Assembly: GCA_030752795.1 (NCBI GenBank) | Contig: JASMDM010000061.1 | Coordinates: 1-64,000 of the forward strand | Source of the DNA: SAR202 cluster bacterium | GTDB lineage: Bacteria; Chloroflexota; Dehalococcoidia; Lucifugimonadales; UBA1123 | DNA: 64,000 nucleotides | Direction: 5' to 3' | Shown: positions 1-8,524 of the stretch, one piece after another | How positions within the stretch are numbered: position 1 is the first letter of the stretch | How the letters are laid out: every line of letters begins with the position of its first letter | Position numbers and translations under genes: made by a program | The notes under the pieces: generated by a model | Told to the model about the DNA's origin: nothing | Databases searched by the model: none | Seen by the model: the letters and a program-made list of their open reading frames with translations, nothing else

Positions 1-77
1 TGCACAACGATGATCACGATCATCGCGTCGGGGTGCCCTTGCCATTGGGTCAGGAGGGACTCAGTCCCGTCGACCAC
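1..77 (-). CDS. 5' fragment of an unidentified gene of the oxidase operon (runs off the left edge)
   Basis: Downstream of coxD on the same strand a very good ribosome site (GGAGGAGGG) stands 5-6 nt before a GTG at 77-75, and the frame stays open to the window edge, giving about 25 codons. The first residues are polar and then turn hydrophobic (a run of I and V), as at the start of a membrane protein. Position suggests another oxidase-operon gene such as an assembly or membrane factor, but too little is present to name a family. The claim rests on the ribosome site and the open frame. Confidence 0.45.
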   Translation of the reverse strand, partial: MVDGTESLLTQWQGHPDAMIVIIVV

Positions 78-114
78 GTTTGCCCTCCTCCGATCGCCGG
101 CTCAACACAGTCGG

Positions 115-456
115 TTACACGAACACCTGGAACAACCCTAGGAGCGCGAAGACCACTGTGACGGCCAGCACGACTCCCGTAACGAACATCGCCGAGAATA
201 GGCGCGCGTCGTATTTCAGATGCATGTAGAACATCGCGACGAGCGCGAATTTGACGGCCGAGAGTATCGCGAGCACCGGGATGATCCCGTAGCCCAATGA
301 CGTGACGTAGAACACCCCGATCTCGACGCCGGTTATCGCCACGAGGGTCATCGCGACCTTGAAGTACGTCGCCGGCGTTGGGTGTCCGGTGTGGACAGCC
401 GCTGACTGCATCGCCTCCTGGGTTTGCTGTGACGGCCGCGCCGATTGGTCGATCAT
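115..456 (-). CDS. coxD: Cytochrome c oxidase subunit IV-like protein (caa3 type)
   Basis: Small inner-membrane subunit of a haem-copper terminal oxidase, 113 residues, the usual size for prokaryotic COX4/CtaF proteins. Three hydrophobic segments are visible at about residues 31-52, 57-80 and 86-110. The family signature FYMHLKYD sits at the end of the second helix. The ATG at 456 follows a GGAGA ribosome site. It lies 46 nt downstream of coxC on the same strand, the normal order coxC-coxD. The role in supporting the catalytic core is inferred from the family; the catalytic subunits I and II are not in this window. Confidence 0.85.
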   Translation of the reverse strand: MIDQSARPSQQTQEAMQSAAVHTGHPTPATYFKVAMTLVAITGVEIGVFYVTSLGYGIIPVLAILSAVKFALVAMFYMHLKYDARLFSAMFVTGVVLAVTVVFALLGLFQVFV

Positions 457-502
457 CTTTGTCTCCGATCGCTGGGTTCGAGTGTCTCCGGCTTCGAGGT
501 CA

Positions 503-1125
503 CTAATTGAACCCTTCGAACACGCCGAACAGGTAAACCACCGTGAAGATGACGATCCACACGACGTCGACGAAGTGCCAATAGAGCGCAGCTATATCGA
601 CGTCGAGGTTGCGCTCCGGAGTCACGCCTCCTGATTTGAATGACAGAAAGAAAAGCGAAAGCAGCCAGATGACTCCACCGATCACGTGCGCTCCGTGAAA
701 GCCGGTGAGTGTAAAGAACGTGGTCCCAAACAGGTTCGTCTTGGGGGTTAATCCGTGCTGGGCGAAATCCCGGAACTCGAACGTCAGGAACGCAGGAACG
801 TCATTCCCAGCAACGCAGTGGACGCAAGCCAGATTCGGAACCCCTTGAGATTTCCCTTGGTCAGGCTGGAGTACGCCAGAACCATGCTCATCGAGCTCAT
901 CAAGAGCACGAACGTAATCACCGAGGTAACCGGGATGCTGAACACGTCCTCGGGCAGCGGACCTGCGATGCTCTTGTCTTTGTAGATCAGGTAGGTGGCG
1001 ATCAGAGTCCCGAAGAACATGCAGTCCGAGCCGAGGAACGCCCACATCAAGAGCTTTCGATTGTTCAGTCCGGTTGAGGTTGCTTCGTGCCCGTCCGCGT
1101 GAGAAATAGCTGTTGCTTGCGCCAC
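503..1125 (-). pseudogene. coxC: Cytochrome c oxidase subunit III, frameshifted by an 8-bp tandem duplication
   Basis: Membrane subunit III of the haem-copper oxidase. Two frames each carry half of the protein: a GTG start at 1125 (GGAG ribosome site) gives the N-terminal helices and stops at 784, and another frame gives the C-terminal half with the family stretch GFHGAHVIGG and ends at 503. The break falls exactly on a perfect tandem repeat of CAGGAACG (785-792 and 793-800, plus strand). Removing one copy joins LLGMTFL to TFEFRDFAQHGL and restores a 204-residue subunit III. So either the gene was inactivated recently by duplication, or one unit is an assembly error. It lies between a small membrane peptide gene and coxD. 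Confidence 0.8.
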
Positions 1126-1140
1126 TTAACGTCTCCGGTT

Positions 1141-1299
1141 CTAGTGGTTCGATTGGGATTCGGCGAACGCCGGATCGTTGAGCGGCCCGAAAGACCAAGC
1201 GTATACGCCGATCGTCCCGATGAGCGCTCCGAGAATGGCGAATGCGAAGATTACATCGTTGAAGACGAGGCCATATGCTATTCTGGGGTTGGCTGGCAA
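1141..1299 (-). CDS. Small single-TM peptide upstream of coxC
   Basis: From a possible TTG start at 1299 this frame encodes 52 residues with one clear membrane helix (VIFAFAILGALIGTIGVYAW) and a short polar tail. It ends 15 nt before coxC on the same strand. Small one-helix accessory subunits exist in some haem-copper oxidases, and the place in the operon fits that idea, but it could equally be the remnant C-terminus of a lost larger gene, since no coxA or coxB lies upstream and a plus-strand gene begins at 1354. The start is weak, with no clear ribosome site. Confidence 0.4.
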   Translation of the reverse strand: MPANPRIAYGLVFNDVIFAFAILGALIGTIGVYAWSFGPLNDPAFAESQSNH

Positions 1300-1353
1300 A
1301 GAATGTCCCGGTTCGACCGATCGTGAGAATGGCGCCTTGCGGGGAGGCAGACA

Positions 1354-1590
1354 ATGTCGAAGATCGCAACTTGGGCCGGTGGAGTCATCCTCATCGTCAG
1401 CTTGCTTGTCATCAGCGGATACGCGACTTACTTCTTCGCCAAGGACGTACTCGGCGACTCCGACGTGCCGCTTGCTCTCAGAGTGGCGATCCCCGCCTCG
1501 GCTGTCGGCGCGCTCGCGCTGCTGGGCGTGGCGCTTGGCGATCGACTTCGCGCGCGCAAACACGAACACCTCGAAGGAGCCGACTATTGA
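1354..1590 (+). CDS. Small two-TM membrane protein of unknown function
   Basis: A 78-residue protein starting at an ATG with a GGGAGG ribosome site 6 nt upstream. It has two hydrophobic segments (about residues 7-29 and 42-62) followed by a basic stretch and a charged C-terminus. I do not recognise a family. Its stop codon overlaps the TTG start of the next gene (ATTGA overlap), so the two are probably co-translated. A membrane partner for the downstream YbjQ-type protein is a guess from coupling only. Confidence 0.6.
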   Translation: MSKIATWAGGVILIVSLLVISGYATYFFAKDVLGDSDVPLALRVAIPASAVGALALLGVALGDRLRARKHEHLEGADY

Positions 1591-1913
1591 TCCTGACAAC
1601 TACGGACACGATCGGAAACCGGAACGTCACAAACGTGTTGGGGTTGGTGAGTGGGAGCTCGGTCCGGGCGAGGCATGTGGGCAAAGACATCACGGCTGTC
1701 TTCCGCAACATCGTCGGCGGCGACGTGCCAGAGTACACGAAGTTGATGGCGGAGTCGAGAGAGGTCGCGCTCGCCCGCCTGACGGAACGCGCCGAAGGCA
1801 TGGGCGCCAACGCGGTGGTCGGCCTGCGAATCATGACGTCGATGATCATGAGCGGCGCGGCGGAGATCCTGGCGTACGGTACCGCGGTGGTTGTGGACGA
1901 TGCGGCAGGGTGA
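1587..1913 (+). CDS. YbjQ/UPF0145 family protein
   Basis: A 108-residue protein matching the YbjQ (UPF0145, DUF74) family in length and landmarks: an N-terminal beta strand with TTTDTIGN, the glycine-rich GLVSGSSVRARHVGKDI, a helix with REVALARLTERAEGMGANAVVGLR, and a C-terminal strand ending AYGTAVVV. Such proteins form small oligomers of unknown biochemical role. The TTG start at 1587 overlaps the stop of the preceding membrane protein and has GAAGGAG upstream, which decides the start. Confidence 0.8.
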   Translation: MILTTTDTIGNRNVTNVLGLVSGSSVRARHVGKDITAVFRNIVGGDVPEYTKLMAESREVALARLTERAEGMGANAVVGLRIMTSMIMSGAAEILAYGTAVVVDDAAG

Positions 1914-2458
1914 GGGGCTGGCGTCGGCCGTACTTTGATCTGTCAGGGCGTTCGACAGGTTTCCAAATAACGGCTCACCTTTCAAGCACGATTTGGGTGG
2001 CTCGAGGTTGCCCTGGGCGTCCAGACAGGGAGCGGGACTTTTGTGTGTGGCGACCCTTCGCCAGGCTCAGGGTGACCGGGTTTGGGAGTGGGCCCTCCCC
2101 TACATCCGTTCGTGGTGAGCTTGTCGAACCACCTTGACTGGACCAGTTTCGTAGGCGAGTCGAGTACCCTTTGATCAACGCCTGCTTCCAACTAACGGCT
2201 CGAAATTGGTCTCCCTGCGGGGCCCCAGATTCTTCGTCCTTCCGCCCGCGCGCGGAAGGATCAGAATGACACTGTGTTGTGGCACCGTTGCTGCCCCATT
2301 CATTGTCCGACCCTCGAAAAAGGTGCTCACCACGAACGCACTAAGTGGCGCCGCACATGAGTCGAGTCTCGTAACCTACGAACCGGATGGGTCGCCAATC
2401 GACGAGCTGGGAATTCGACGTCGTCGGGCCAGGCACCGAGACCGATACTTCCGCGGCC
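1914..2458. repeat. 545-bp gene-free stretch with degenerate dispersed repeats
   Basis: No convincing gene is seen here. Two repeat modules found elsewhere in the window are present: a degenerate copy of the CTTCGCCAGGCTCAGG type (2053-2077) with the partner GTGAGCTTGTCGAACCAC at 2115-2132, and a copy of the AGATTCTTCG...CAGAATGACAC module (2226-2271), here with an internal GC-rich hairpin (CCTTCCGC/GCGGAAGG). The rest carries no readable signal. Confidence 0.6.
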
Positions 2459-3625
2459 CTAGAACACGAATTCCGGGCCGGGGATGTATGCGAAGCGCTC
2501 TAAAGCGTCTTCGCGGAGGGTGAAGCCCAGTCCGGGCTCGGTTGGGGCATGAACCGTGCCGTTTTGGATGTCGTAGGGCTCCACGAACAGCTCGTTCATC
2601 ATCGGCATGTATCCTTGGCTGACCTCGAGGATGTGACAGTTGGGCGCGGCCATCGCCATGTGCATGCTGGCCGCGAAGAGCACGCCCGATCCCCAGGCGT
2701 GTGGCGCGAGCCGGATGCCTTTGGCCGAAGCCATCGCTGCGATGCGCCTGATCTCGGTGAAACCTCCCGCTCGTGCGATATCCGGTTGGGCGATGTCGAC
2801 GGCGCGATGCCGGAACAGGTCCTCGAAGTCGAACCGAGTGAACTCGCGTTCACCGGTTGCGATGGGGATCGTTGTCGAGCGCCGGACTTCGGCGAGGCCG
2901 ACGTGGTCGTCTGGGGAGATCGGCTCCTCGAACCAGTCGATGTCGAATTCCTCGAGTCGCCGAGCGAGCCTGATCGCCGTGGAGGTGTCGAGCGAGCCAT
3001 GCGCGTCAACCATGAGCTCGACCGACGGCCCGATGCCGCGACGGGCGGCGGCGACGCGCTTCACGGTGTTCTCGACGGAGAATCCGTCTCTGCCTACTAC
3101 TCGCATCTTGACGGCGGTAAATCCCCAGGCGGCGTAGCCCGCCATCTCTTGCTCCGCTTCGTCGCCAGGCGCCCATCCTCCAGAGGCGTAGCCGCGCACC
3201 GAATCTCTGGTTGCGCCCAACGCCTGATAGATCGGGATGCCGAGCTTCTTGGCCTTTACGTCCCAGATAGCGATGTCTACGCCCGCGATCGCCTCCATGG
3301 TTACACCGCGTCGCCCGTCGCCGGGTTGGGCGTGTCCTCGATCCAAAGCCGGCTTCCAGCGGGAGCCGTTGTACATCTTCTCGTAGAGTCGCTCGGAAAA
3401 CATCGGGTCTTCTCCGACCAGAGCGGGGGCGAGATCGTGCTCCACCAGTCCGCAGAGCACGAGCGGGCTGCCCAGTGACGCACCGATTCCGGTCAACCCC
3501 TCGTCGGTCTCCACCTGGACCAACACCGCGTCGCTCTTGACCTTCGTGCCGAGGTCGGTGCGGTGCTGACGCTCTGGTGGGACAGGGTCGGACATCGGAA
3601 TTGCTCGTACGGCGGTAATCTTCAT
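2459..3625 (-). CDS. Enolase-superfamily (mandelate racemase/muconate lactonizing) sugar-acid dehydratase-like enzyme
   Basis: A 388-residue cytoplasmic enzyme with an N-terminal capping domain and a TIM barrel. Metal and catalytic positions are visible in barrel order: AVKMR (KxK-like, with Arg at the second position), MVDAHGS (Asp ligand), WFEEPI (Glu ligand), ATGERE (Glu ligand), AQPDIARAGG (Asp) and APHAWGS (His of the Asp-His dyad). This is the mandelate racemase subgroup, whose members mostly dehydrate acid sugars; the substrate cannot be read. I chose the ATG at 3625 (MKITAV) because AAGGAG lies upstream and family members start this way; a longer in-frame start at 3661 is less likely. 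Flanked by gene-free repeat DNA on both sides. Confidence 0.85.
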   Translation of the reverse strand: MKITAVRAIPMSDPVPPERQHRTDLGTKVKSDAVLVQVETDEGLTGIGASLGSPLVLCGLVEHDLAPALVGEDPMFSERLYEKMYNGSRWKPALDRGHAQPGDGRRGVTMEAIAGVDIAIWDVKAKKLGIPIYQALGATRDSVRGYASGGWAPGDEAEQEMAGYAAWGFTAVKMRVVGRDGFSVENTVKRVAAARRGIGPSVELMVDAHGSLDTSTAIRLARRLEEFDIDWFEEPISPDDHVGLAEVRRSTTIPIATGEREFTRFDFEDLFRHRAVDIAQPDIARAGGFTEIRRIAAMASAKGIRLAPHAWGSGVLFAASMHMAMAAPNCHILEVSQGYMPMMNELFVEPYDIQNGTVHAPTEPGLGFTLREDALERFAYIPGPEFVF

Positions 3626-4026
3626 CGGGCATGGCTCCTTGATTTTCGCGTTGTGGGTCACATTATCCCATGTTTCCGCGTTTTACGATGATCCTCAATG
3701 TCGTTAAGGTAGTCAATAATCAGTTTTGCTCTACGCTTCTCGCTAACTGTGCCTACCGCAGAAAGAGAAACTTCTGGAGTCCTGCGGGCAATTGTGTGCG
3801 GCCAACGACCAAATTCTTCGGCTGCGGCCTCAGAATGACACATATTACTCGGCGTTACCTATTTTGTTTGTCACCGTGACGACATTAAATTCGGTCGACA
3901 GGTGCGTCAAGAGACGGGAGCAGTCAAATTCCCGGGTCGTCGGGCGCGGGTCCGCTGATCAACTGAAGTGCAATTCCCGTGATATAATTCCCCGCACCAT
4001 TCCCAGGCGAGCTGTTCAAGGAATCT
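3626..4026. repeat. Gene-free stretch holding one copy of the dispersed repeat family
   Basis: No gene is visible. Bases about 3770-3895 match copies near 26.1, 51.1 and 59.7 kb: a segment around GGAGTCCTGCGGGCAA, then AACGACCAAATTCTTCGG, CGGCCTCAGAATGACACA and a T-rich end. The remainder (3626-3770, 3900-4026) shows AT-rich patches that may hold promoters for the divergent genes, but no clear hexamer pair stands out. Confidence 0.6.
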
Positions 4027-5259
4027 TTGGCCCTGCTTTCATACCTGACCGCAAACTCCGTCTGGGCTTCCTCGTTTCGGTACCGAGACTATCGCCTGCT
4101 GTGGGCATCCACGGTCGTGCAGTCGATCGGCATGGGCATGGAGTTCGTGGCGCTGGGCTGGCTCGTGTTGGAGCTCACCGACTCCGCGTTCATGGTCGGT
4201 GTGGCGTCGGCCGCGCGGATGGCGCCTTTCTTCTTCTTGGGCATCTTCGCTGGCGCCGTTGCCGATCGGGTCGAACGCCGGTTGTTTCTGCGATGGATCA
4301 CGCTCGCGGGTTCGGCGATCTCCGGCATAACCGCGTTCGTGCTCTTCAGAGGGCTGGAACAGGTTTGGCCCGTCATCGCGTTGACCTCCGGGATGGGCTG
4401 CGTCTGGGCGTTCACGATGACTGTGCGGCAGGCCTACACGTTCGACATCGTCGGGCCCGAAATCGCTCTCAACGGACTGTCGTTGACCGCGTTCAGCCAG
4501 CGGTTGGGCGGCGTGTTCGGCGCGCTGGCCGGCGGATTTATCATCGAGACGGTGGGCATCGACGGGCAATACCTGGCGATAAGCGCCATGTACGCGCTCA
4601 CGGCCGTGGTGCTCCTGTTTACGCGAGAAGCCGGTCAATCAGCGATCGCTACGCCAGATTCGGTCTGGAAGAACCTCGTCGGATACTTCCGGCTTCTGGG
4701 CGGCAACCGGACCCTGATGCTTCTCATGATGCTCGCCGCGATTACCGAGGTGTTCGGGTTCACGCACCAGAGCCTGCTTCCTGTGCTCGCGAGAGACGAG
4801 CTCGACATGGGCCCGTCGGGCCTCGGCATCATGGGCGCTTTCAGGCAGGGCGGGGGTATGATAGGCTTGATTTTCCTGGCCAGCCTGAAAGATTTCAGAC
4901 ACAAAGGGATGGCCATGTTCGTGCTAGCCGCGGGGTTCGGCCTGGGGCAGATGGCGTTCTCGTTGGCCGATGACGTCGCCGTCTTCATTGTCAGTCTCGT
5001 GGTCGTGAACGCTTGCGCTTCGGCCGTCGACACACTGTACAAGATGCTCATGCAATCCAACGTTTCCAACGAGGAACGCGGGAGAGCAATGGGGTCCTGG
5101 GTCCTGAGCATTGGCGTCGCGCCCGTGGGTCACATCGGCATAGGGGCGATGGCATCGGCTTTCGGAGCGCCCGGAGCGTTGCTGGTCAACGGATCGATCT
5201 TGCTGGGCGTCAGCGCGCTGACCGCGATCGGCATGCCGAAGATGCGGAGGTTGGAGTGA
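4027..5259 (+). CDS. MFS transporter (MFS_3/EntS-like)
   Basis: A 410-residue polytopic inner-membrane protein with about twelve hydrophobic segments. The N-terminus SSFRYRDYRLLWASTVVQ, the loop GAVADRVERR (an A-motif-like GxxADRxxRR) and the central loop before ALTREAG-type sequence match the MFS_3 group of proton-driven exporters. A TTG at 4027 is the only start close to the first helix and no strong ribosome site is visible, so the first residues are uncertain. It is followed 7 nt later by a histidine phosphatase and then a paralogous MFS gene. The substrate is unknown. Confidence 0.8.
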   Translation: MALLSYLTANSVWASSFRYRDYRLLWASTVVQSIGMGMEFVALGWLVLELTDSAFMVGVASAARMAPFFFLGIFAGAVADRVERRLFLRWITLAGSAISGITAFVLFRGLEQVWPVIALTSGMGCVWAFTMTVRQAYTFDIVGPEIALNGLSLTAFSQRLGGVFGALAGGFIIETVGIDGQYLAISAMYALTAVVLLFTREAGQSAIATPDSVWKNLVGYFRLLGGNRTLMLLMMLAAITEVFGFTHQSLLPVLARDELDMGPSGLGIMGAFRQGGGMIGLIFLASLKDFRHKGMAMFVLAAGFGLGQMAFSLADDVAVFIVSLVVVNACASAVDTLYKMLMQSNVSNEERGRAMGSWVLSIGVAPVGHIGIGAMASAFGAPGALLVNGSILLGVSALTAIGMPKMRRLE

Positions 5260-5266
5260 CGGGAAG

Positions 5267-5911
5267 ATGAACCTGATTTTCGTGAGACACGGCGAAAGCG
5301 TGGGCAATGCTGCACGACGGTGGCAGGGGCACGCCAACGCCGCGCTATCGGACTTGGGCCGCGAGCAGGCCCGGAAACTGCGCGAGCGATTCGCCGCGGT
5401 TGGATACACACCGACTCACATCTACGCGAGCCCGCAGAGCCGCGCATTCGACACGGCCGCGATAGCCTCAGAGCACTGGAACCTGCCGATCACCGCGTGG
5501 GACGACCTGATGGAGGTCGATGTGGGCGTGATCTCGGGGCTGACGTGGGACGAGTTCGCATTGCGGTTCCCGGAAACGGCCGCCGTGTTTGCGAAGAACC
5601 GGAATTGGGACGAGATCCCCTTCGCCGAGAAGATGAGCGATCGCAGCGAACGCGCTCGACGGGCCCTCGACCGACTGATAGCGGATCACACCAACGACGA
5701 TCGCGTAGCAGTGTTCGCCCACGGCGGCATCATCAGCCACCTGTTCGCCGAGCTCATGGGCAGCAAACGATTATGGAGCGTCCACGCCGAGAACACCGCG
5801 GTATACGAGTTCAACGTTGACGTTGACCTCTGGGACCAAGACGGAACCGCGCTGAACGTCTCGAATCTGTGGCGCATCGTCCGATTCAACGACACTTCTC
5901 ATCTTGCGTAG
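5267..5911 (+). CDS. Histidine phosphatase family protein (phosphoglycerate mutase-like)
   Basis: A 214-residue cytosolic phosphatase. The catalytic RHGES is at residues 7-11 (phospho-accepting His8), the second catalytic His is in FAHGG near residue 152, and Glu in the EVDVGVISGLTWDEF stretch occupies the acid/base region. The length is typical of cofactor-independent phosphatases of this clan, such as CobC/PhoE relatives. It starts 7 nt after the MFS gene, so the two are co-transcribed. The true substrate (sugar phosphate, nucleotide or other) cannot be read from sequence. Confidence 0.85.
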   Translation: MNLIFVRHGESVGNAARRWQGHANAALSDLGREQARKLRERFAAVGYTPTHIYASPQSRAFDTAAIASEHWNLPITAWDDLMEVDVGVISGLTWDEFALRFPETAAVFAKNRNWDEIPFAEKMSDRSERARRALDRLIADHTNDDRVAVFAHGGIISHLFAELMGSKRLWSVHAENTAVYEFNVDVDLWDQDGTALNVSNLWRIVRFNDTSHLA

Positions 5912-6010
5912 ACGCTCAAAGTCACCTTGACCGACGTAAGCCCACGGGTGTAGCCTTTCTCGGTACACCTGCATACCTTTTCTGCAATCCTCATTCGCCT
6001 TGGAGCGGCG

Positions 6011-7312
6011 TTGCCCCAAACACCTGCGAAATCACCCGGGCCTGCTCCGGAGCCGTCGCCCCCTCAGGCGCCTCAAGAACAAACTTCTCGGTTCTCGTGG
6101 GCTCGATACACGATGTTCGAGTCGTTCCAATACCGCGATTTTCGCTGGTTGTGGGCTGGCGGTCTCGTCTCGTTCATGGCGATGAACATGCAGATGATTA
6201 CGCGCGGCTGGCTCGTGCTTCGCCTGCAGGACGATTCACCGTTTGCTTTGGCTCTGGTCATGTTGTCGTTCGCCGCGCCGCAGACTTTCATGTCGCTGAT
6301 CGGTGGAGCGCTGGCCGATCGCCTACCGAGAAAGCATCTGGTCATTTTCAGCCAATCCGGCAACGCACTGCTGACCCTTTTGCTGGGAATTCTGGATTTT
6401 TCGGGAGTGATTCAGTTTTGGCATGTGCTGGCCATTGGTGTGGGCAACGGCGCGATGATGTCGTTCAACATGCCAAGCCGGGCGGCCATCGTATCGGAGA
6501 TCGTTCCCGAACGCTCTTTGGTGAACGCGATCTCGCTCAACAATTCAGGGATGAACCTCACTCGCATCTTCGGACCCGCGCTGGCGGGGTTCCTTATCGT
6601 GTTCATCGACACTGCCGGAGTGTTTTTCATCGTCTCGGGAATCTACGTGTTCGCGGTCGTTTCCATGTTCATGGTTAAGGCAGGGTCAACTCCGGTGGCC
6701 AGATCGCGCAAGAGTGTCGCCGGCGATATCAAGGCAGGTTTTACCTACGCATTTTCCGATGCTCGGTTGACGGGAATCGTCAGCTTGGCGTTGATATCGA
6801 CTCTGTTCGGGTTTTCGTTCTGGGCGTTGATGCCCGCCTGGGCTCGAGAGGCCTTGAACGTGCAATCCGACGGGCTGGGCATGCTCATGATGATCATGGG
6901 CATTGGCGCACTGGCAGGCACCCTCGGATTGGCTGGGCGCCGCGACATGAAACACAAGGGGCGCGTGTTGCTCGGATCGTGCATTATCTGGGGAGTCTCG
7001 CTCGCGGTATTTTCTCAGCTTACCAACTACGCCATGGCCGTCCCGTTTCTGCTTATCATCGGCGCCGTCAGTTCCATATTCATGTCTCTCAACATGACGC
7101 TGTTGCAGGTGTTAGCCGCTCCCGAGATGCGCGGGCGGATGATGAGCATCAACATGGTGACATTCGGGGCCATGCCGCTGAGCGCGCTGCCGTTCGGCGC
7201 CATGGCAGAGCGCATCGGCACACCCGACGCTCTGCTGATCAGCGGAATCCTGCTCGGATCGTTGACGTTGATCTTTGCTTTCGCCAACCCGACGTTCCGC
7301 AAGATCCAGTAG
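6011..7312 (+). CDS. MFS transporter, paralogue of the gene at 4027
   Basis: A 433-residue inner-membrane protein of the same MFS_3 type as the gene at 4027: both begin with an S-F-[QR]-YRD-[FY]-R-x-LW motif ahead of helix 1, and both have the GALADRLPRK-type A-motif loop. Here a Pro/Gln-rich tail of about 34 residues precedes the conserved start, so the ATG at 6113 may be the real start instead of the TTG at 6011. The pair of paralogues around a phosphatase suggests either heteromeric work or tandem duplication with insertion. No substrate signature is visible. Confidence 0.8.
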   Translation: MPQTPAKSPGPAPEPSPPQAPQEQTSRFSWARYTMFESFQYRDFRWLWAGGLVSFMAMNMQMITRGWLVLRLQDDSPFALALVMLSFAAPQTFMSLIGGALADRLPRKHLVIFSQSGNALLTLLLGILDFSGVIQFWHVLAIGVGNGAMMSFNMPSRAAIVSEIVPERSLVNAISLNNSGMNLTRIFGPALAGFLIVFIDTAGVFFIVSGIYVFAVVSMFMVKAGSTPVARSRKSVAGDIKAGFTYAFSDARLTGIVSLALISTLFGFSFWALMPAWAREALNVQSDGLGMLMMIMGIGALAGTLGLAGRRDMKHKGRVLLGSCIIWGVSLAVFSQLTNYAMAVPFLLIIGAVSSIFMSLNMTLLQVLAAPEMRGRMMSINMVTFGAMPLSALPFGAMAERIGTPDALLISGILLGSLTLIFAFANPTFRKIQ

Positions 7313-7423
7313 CCGCGGCTTTCACTTCGGCCCCTTGACGCCTGTTCTTATGCGATGTTAGCCTCGCTGCGATCGATCCCAACCGCATGGGATGTCGCCG
7401 TATTAACATCGGGAGAGTAGACC

Positions 7424-8479
7424 GTGTCGGATAACACCATGCGTGGGAAAGCGCAAACCGTACTGGGTCCCGTCGAGCCAAGCGAGCTCGGCCCGACGAT
7501 GACCCACGAGCACCTGTTCATCGACTTTCGGGTCATGTTCAACCCCCCCGCCGACGCCACGATACAAGACAAGGCTATGCAGCCGATCACCTTGGAGAAC
7601 GTCGGTTGGGTGAGCTACAACCAGTACAGCAGCCTCGACAACCTGATGGTGCTCGAAGAAGACGTCGCGATCGACGAGGCGCGGCTGTTCAAGCGCGTAG
7701 GCGGCGGGACGATAGTCGACGCCACGACGATTGGAATCGGGCGGGACCCGCTGGCCCTGGCGCGTGTGGCGCGCGACGTCGGAATCAACATCGTCATGGG
7801 CGCGGGCTTCTACGTCGACCCCACCCACGCCGACGACATGGACGACCGGTCCGTGGACGACCTCGCCCGCCAGATCATCGGCGACATCCAGGACGGAGTT
7901 GGCGACACCGGGATCAAGGCGGGGATCATCGGCGAGATCGGTTGCTCGTGGCCCCTGACCGACAACGAACGCAAGGTGCTTCACGCAGCCGCTTCGGCGC
8001 AGCAAAAGACTGGGGCGTCGATCCTGATTCATCCGGGACGCGACGAAGGCGCGCCCGTCGAGATCATCGAGGTTCTGGCGGAAGCCGGCGCCGAGATAAG
8101 TCGAGTCATCATGGGGCACCTAGACCGAACAGTTGCCGATTTCGACAACTTGCAGCGTCTGGCGAGTACAGGGTGTTGTCTGGAATGGGACCTGTTCGGA
8201 AACGAATCCTCGTACTACCCACTGTCAGACATCGATATGCCGAGCGATGCCCAACGATTGCACTTCATCCGGCGAATCATCGAGGCCGAAGCGTGCGGCG
8301 ACAGAGTCGTGATCGCTCACGATATCTGCACGAAGCACCGGCTCGTCCGGTACGGCGGCCACGGTTACGGTCACATATTGGAGAACATCGTGCCTCGGAT
8401 GCGGCGAAAAAGGTTTGCCGAAGAACAGATCCAAGCGATTACGGTGGATAACCCGGCTCGTCTCTTGTCGTTCGTCTGA
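7424..8479 (+). CDS. Phosphotriesterase-family metallohydrolase (PHP/lactonase-like)
   Basis: A 351-residue amidohydrolase-superfamily TIM barrel. Metal ligands are readable: THEHLF (HxH), GEIGCS, HPGRD (His), GHLDR (His) and AHDI (Asp). At the position of the carbamylated Lys of phosphotriesterase this protein has Glu (GEIG), as in phosphotriesterase homology proteins. Those enzymes are lactonases, esterases or phosphodiesterases in several pathways, and the natural substrate here is unknown. The GTG at 7424 is the first start before the conserved GPVEPSELGPTMTHEH. It stands alone, about 110 bp after the MFS gene. Confidence 0.85.
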   Translation: MSDNTMRGKAQTVLGPVEPSELGPTMTHEHLFIDFRVMFNPPADATIQDKAMQPITLENVGWVSYNQYSSLDNLMVLEEDVAIDEARLFKRVGGGTIVDATTIGIGRDPLALARVARDVGINIVMGAGFYVDPTHADDMDDRSVDDLARQIIGDIQDGVGDTGIKAGIIGEIGCSWPLTDNERKVLHAAASAQQKTGASILIHPGRDEGAPVEIIEVLAEAGAEISRVIMGHLDRTVADFDNLQRLASTGCCLEWDLFGNESSYYPLSDIDMPSDAQRLHFIRRIIEAEACGDRVVIAHDICTKHRLVRYGGHGYGHILENIVPRMRRKRFAEEQIQAITVDNPARLLSFV

Positions 8480-8524
8480 TCGGCTTGCGATCGGATCGTT
8501 TGCTGACGCGGATTGGTAGGCTCG

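Noticed and set aside
503-1599. Long minus-strand frames continuing upstream of the coxC C-terminal half and of the small peptide
   Set aside because: The upstream parts are Arg/Ser-rich shadow sequence; only the 3' parts carry membrane-protein signal.
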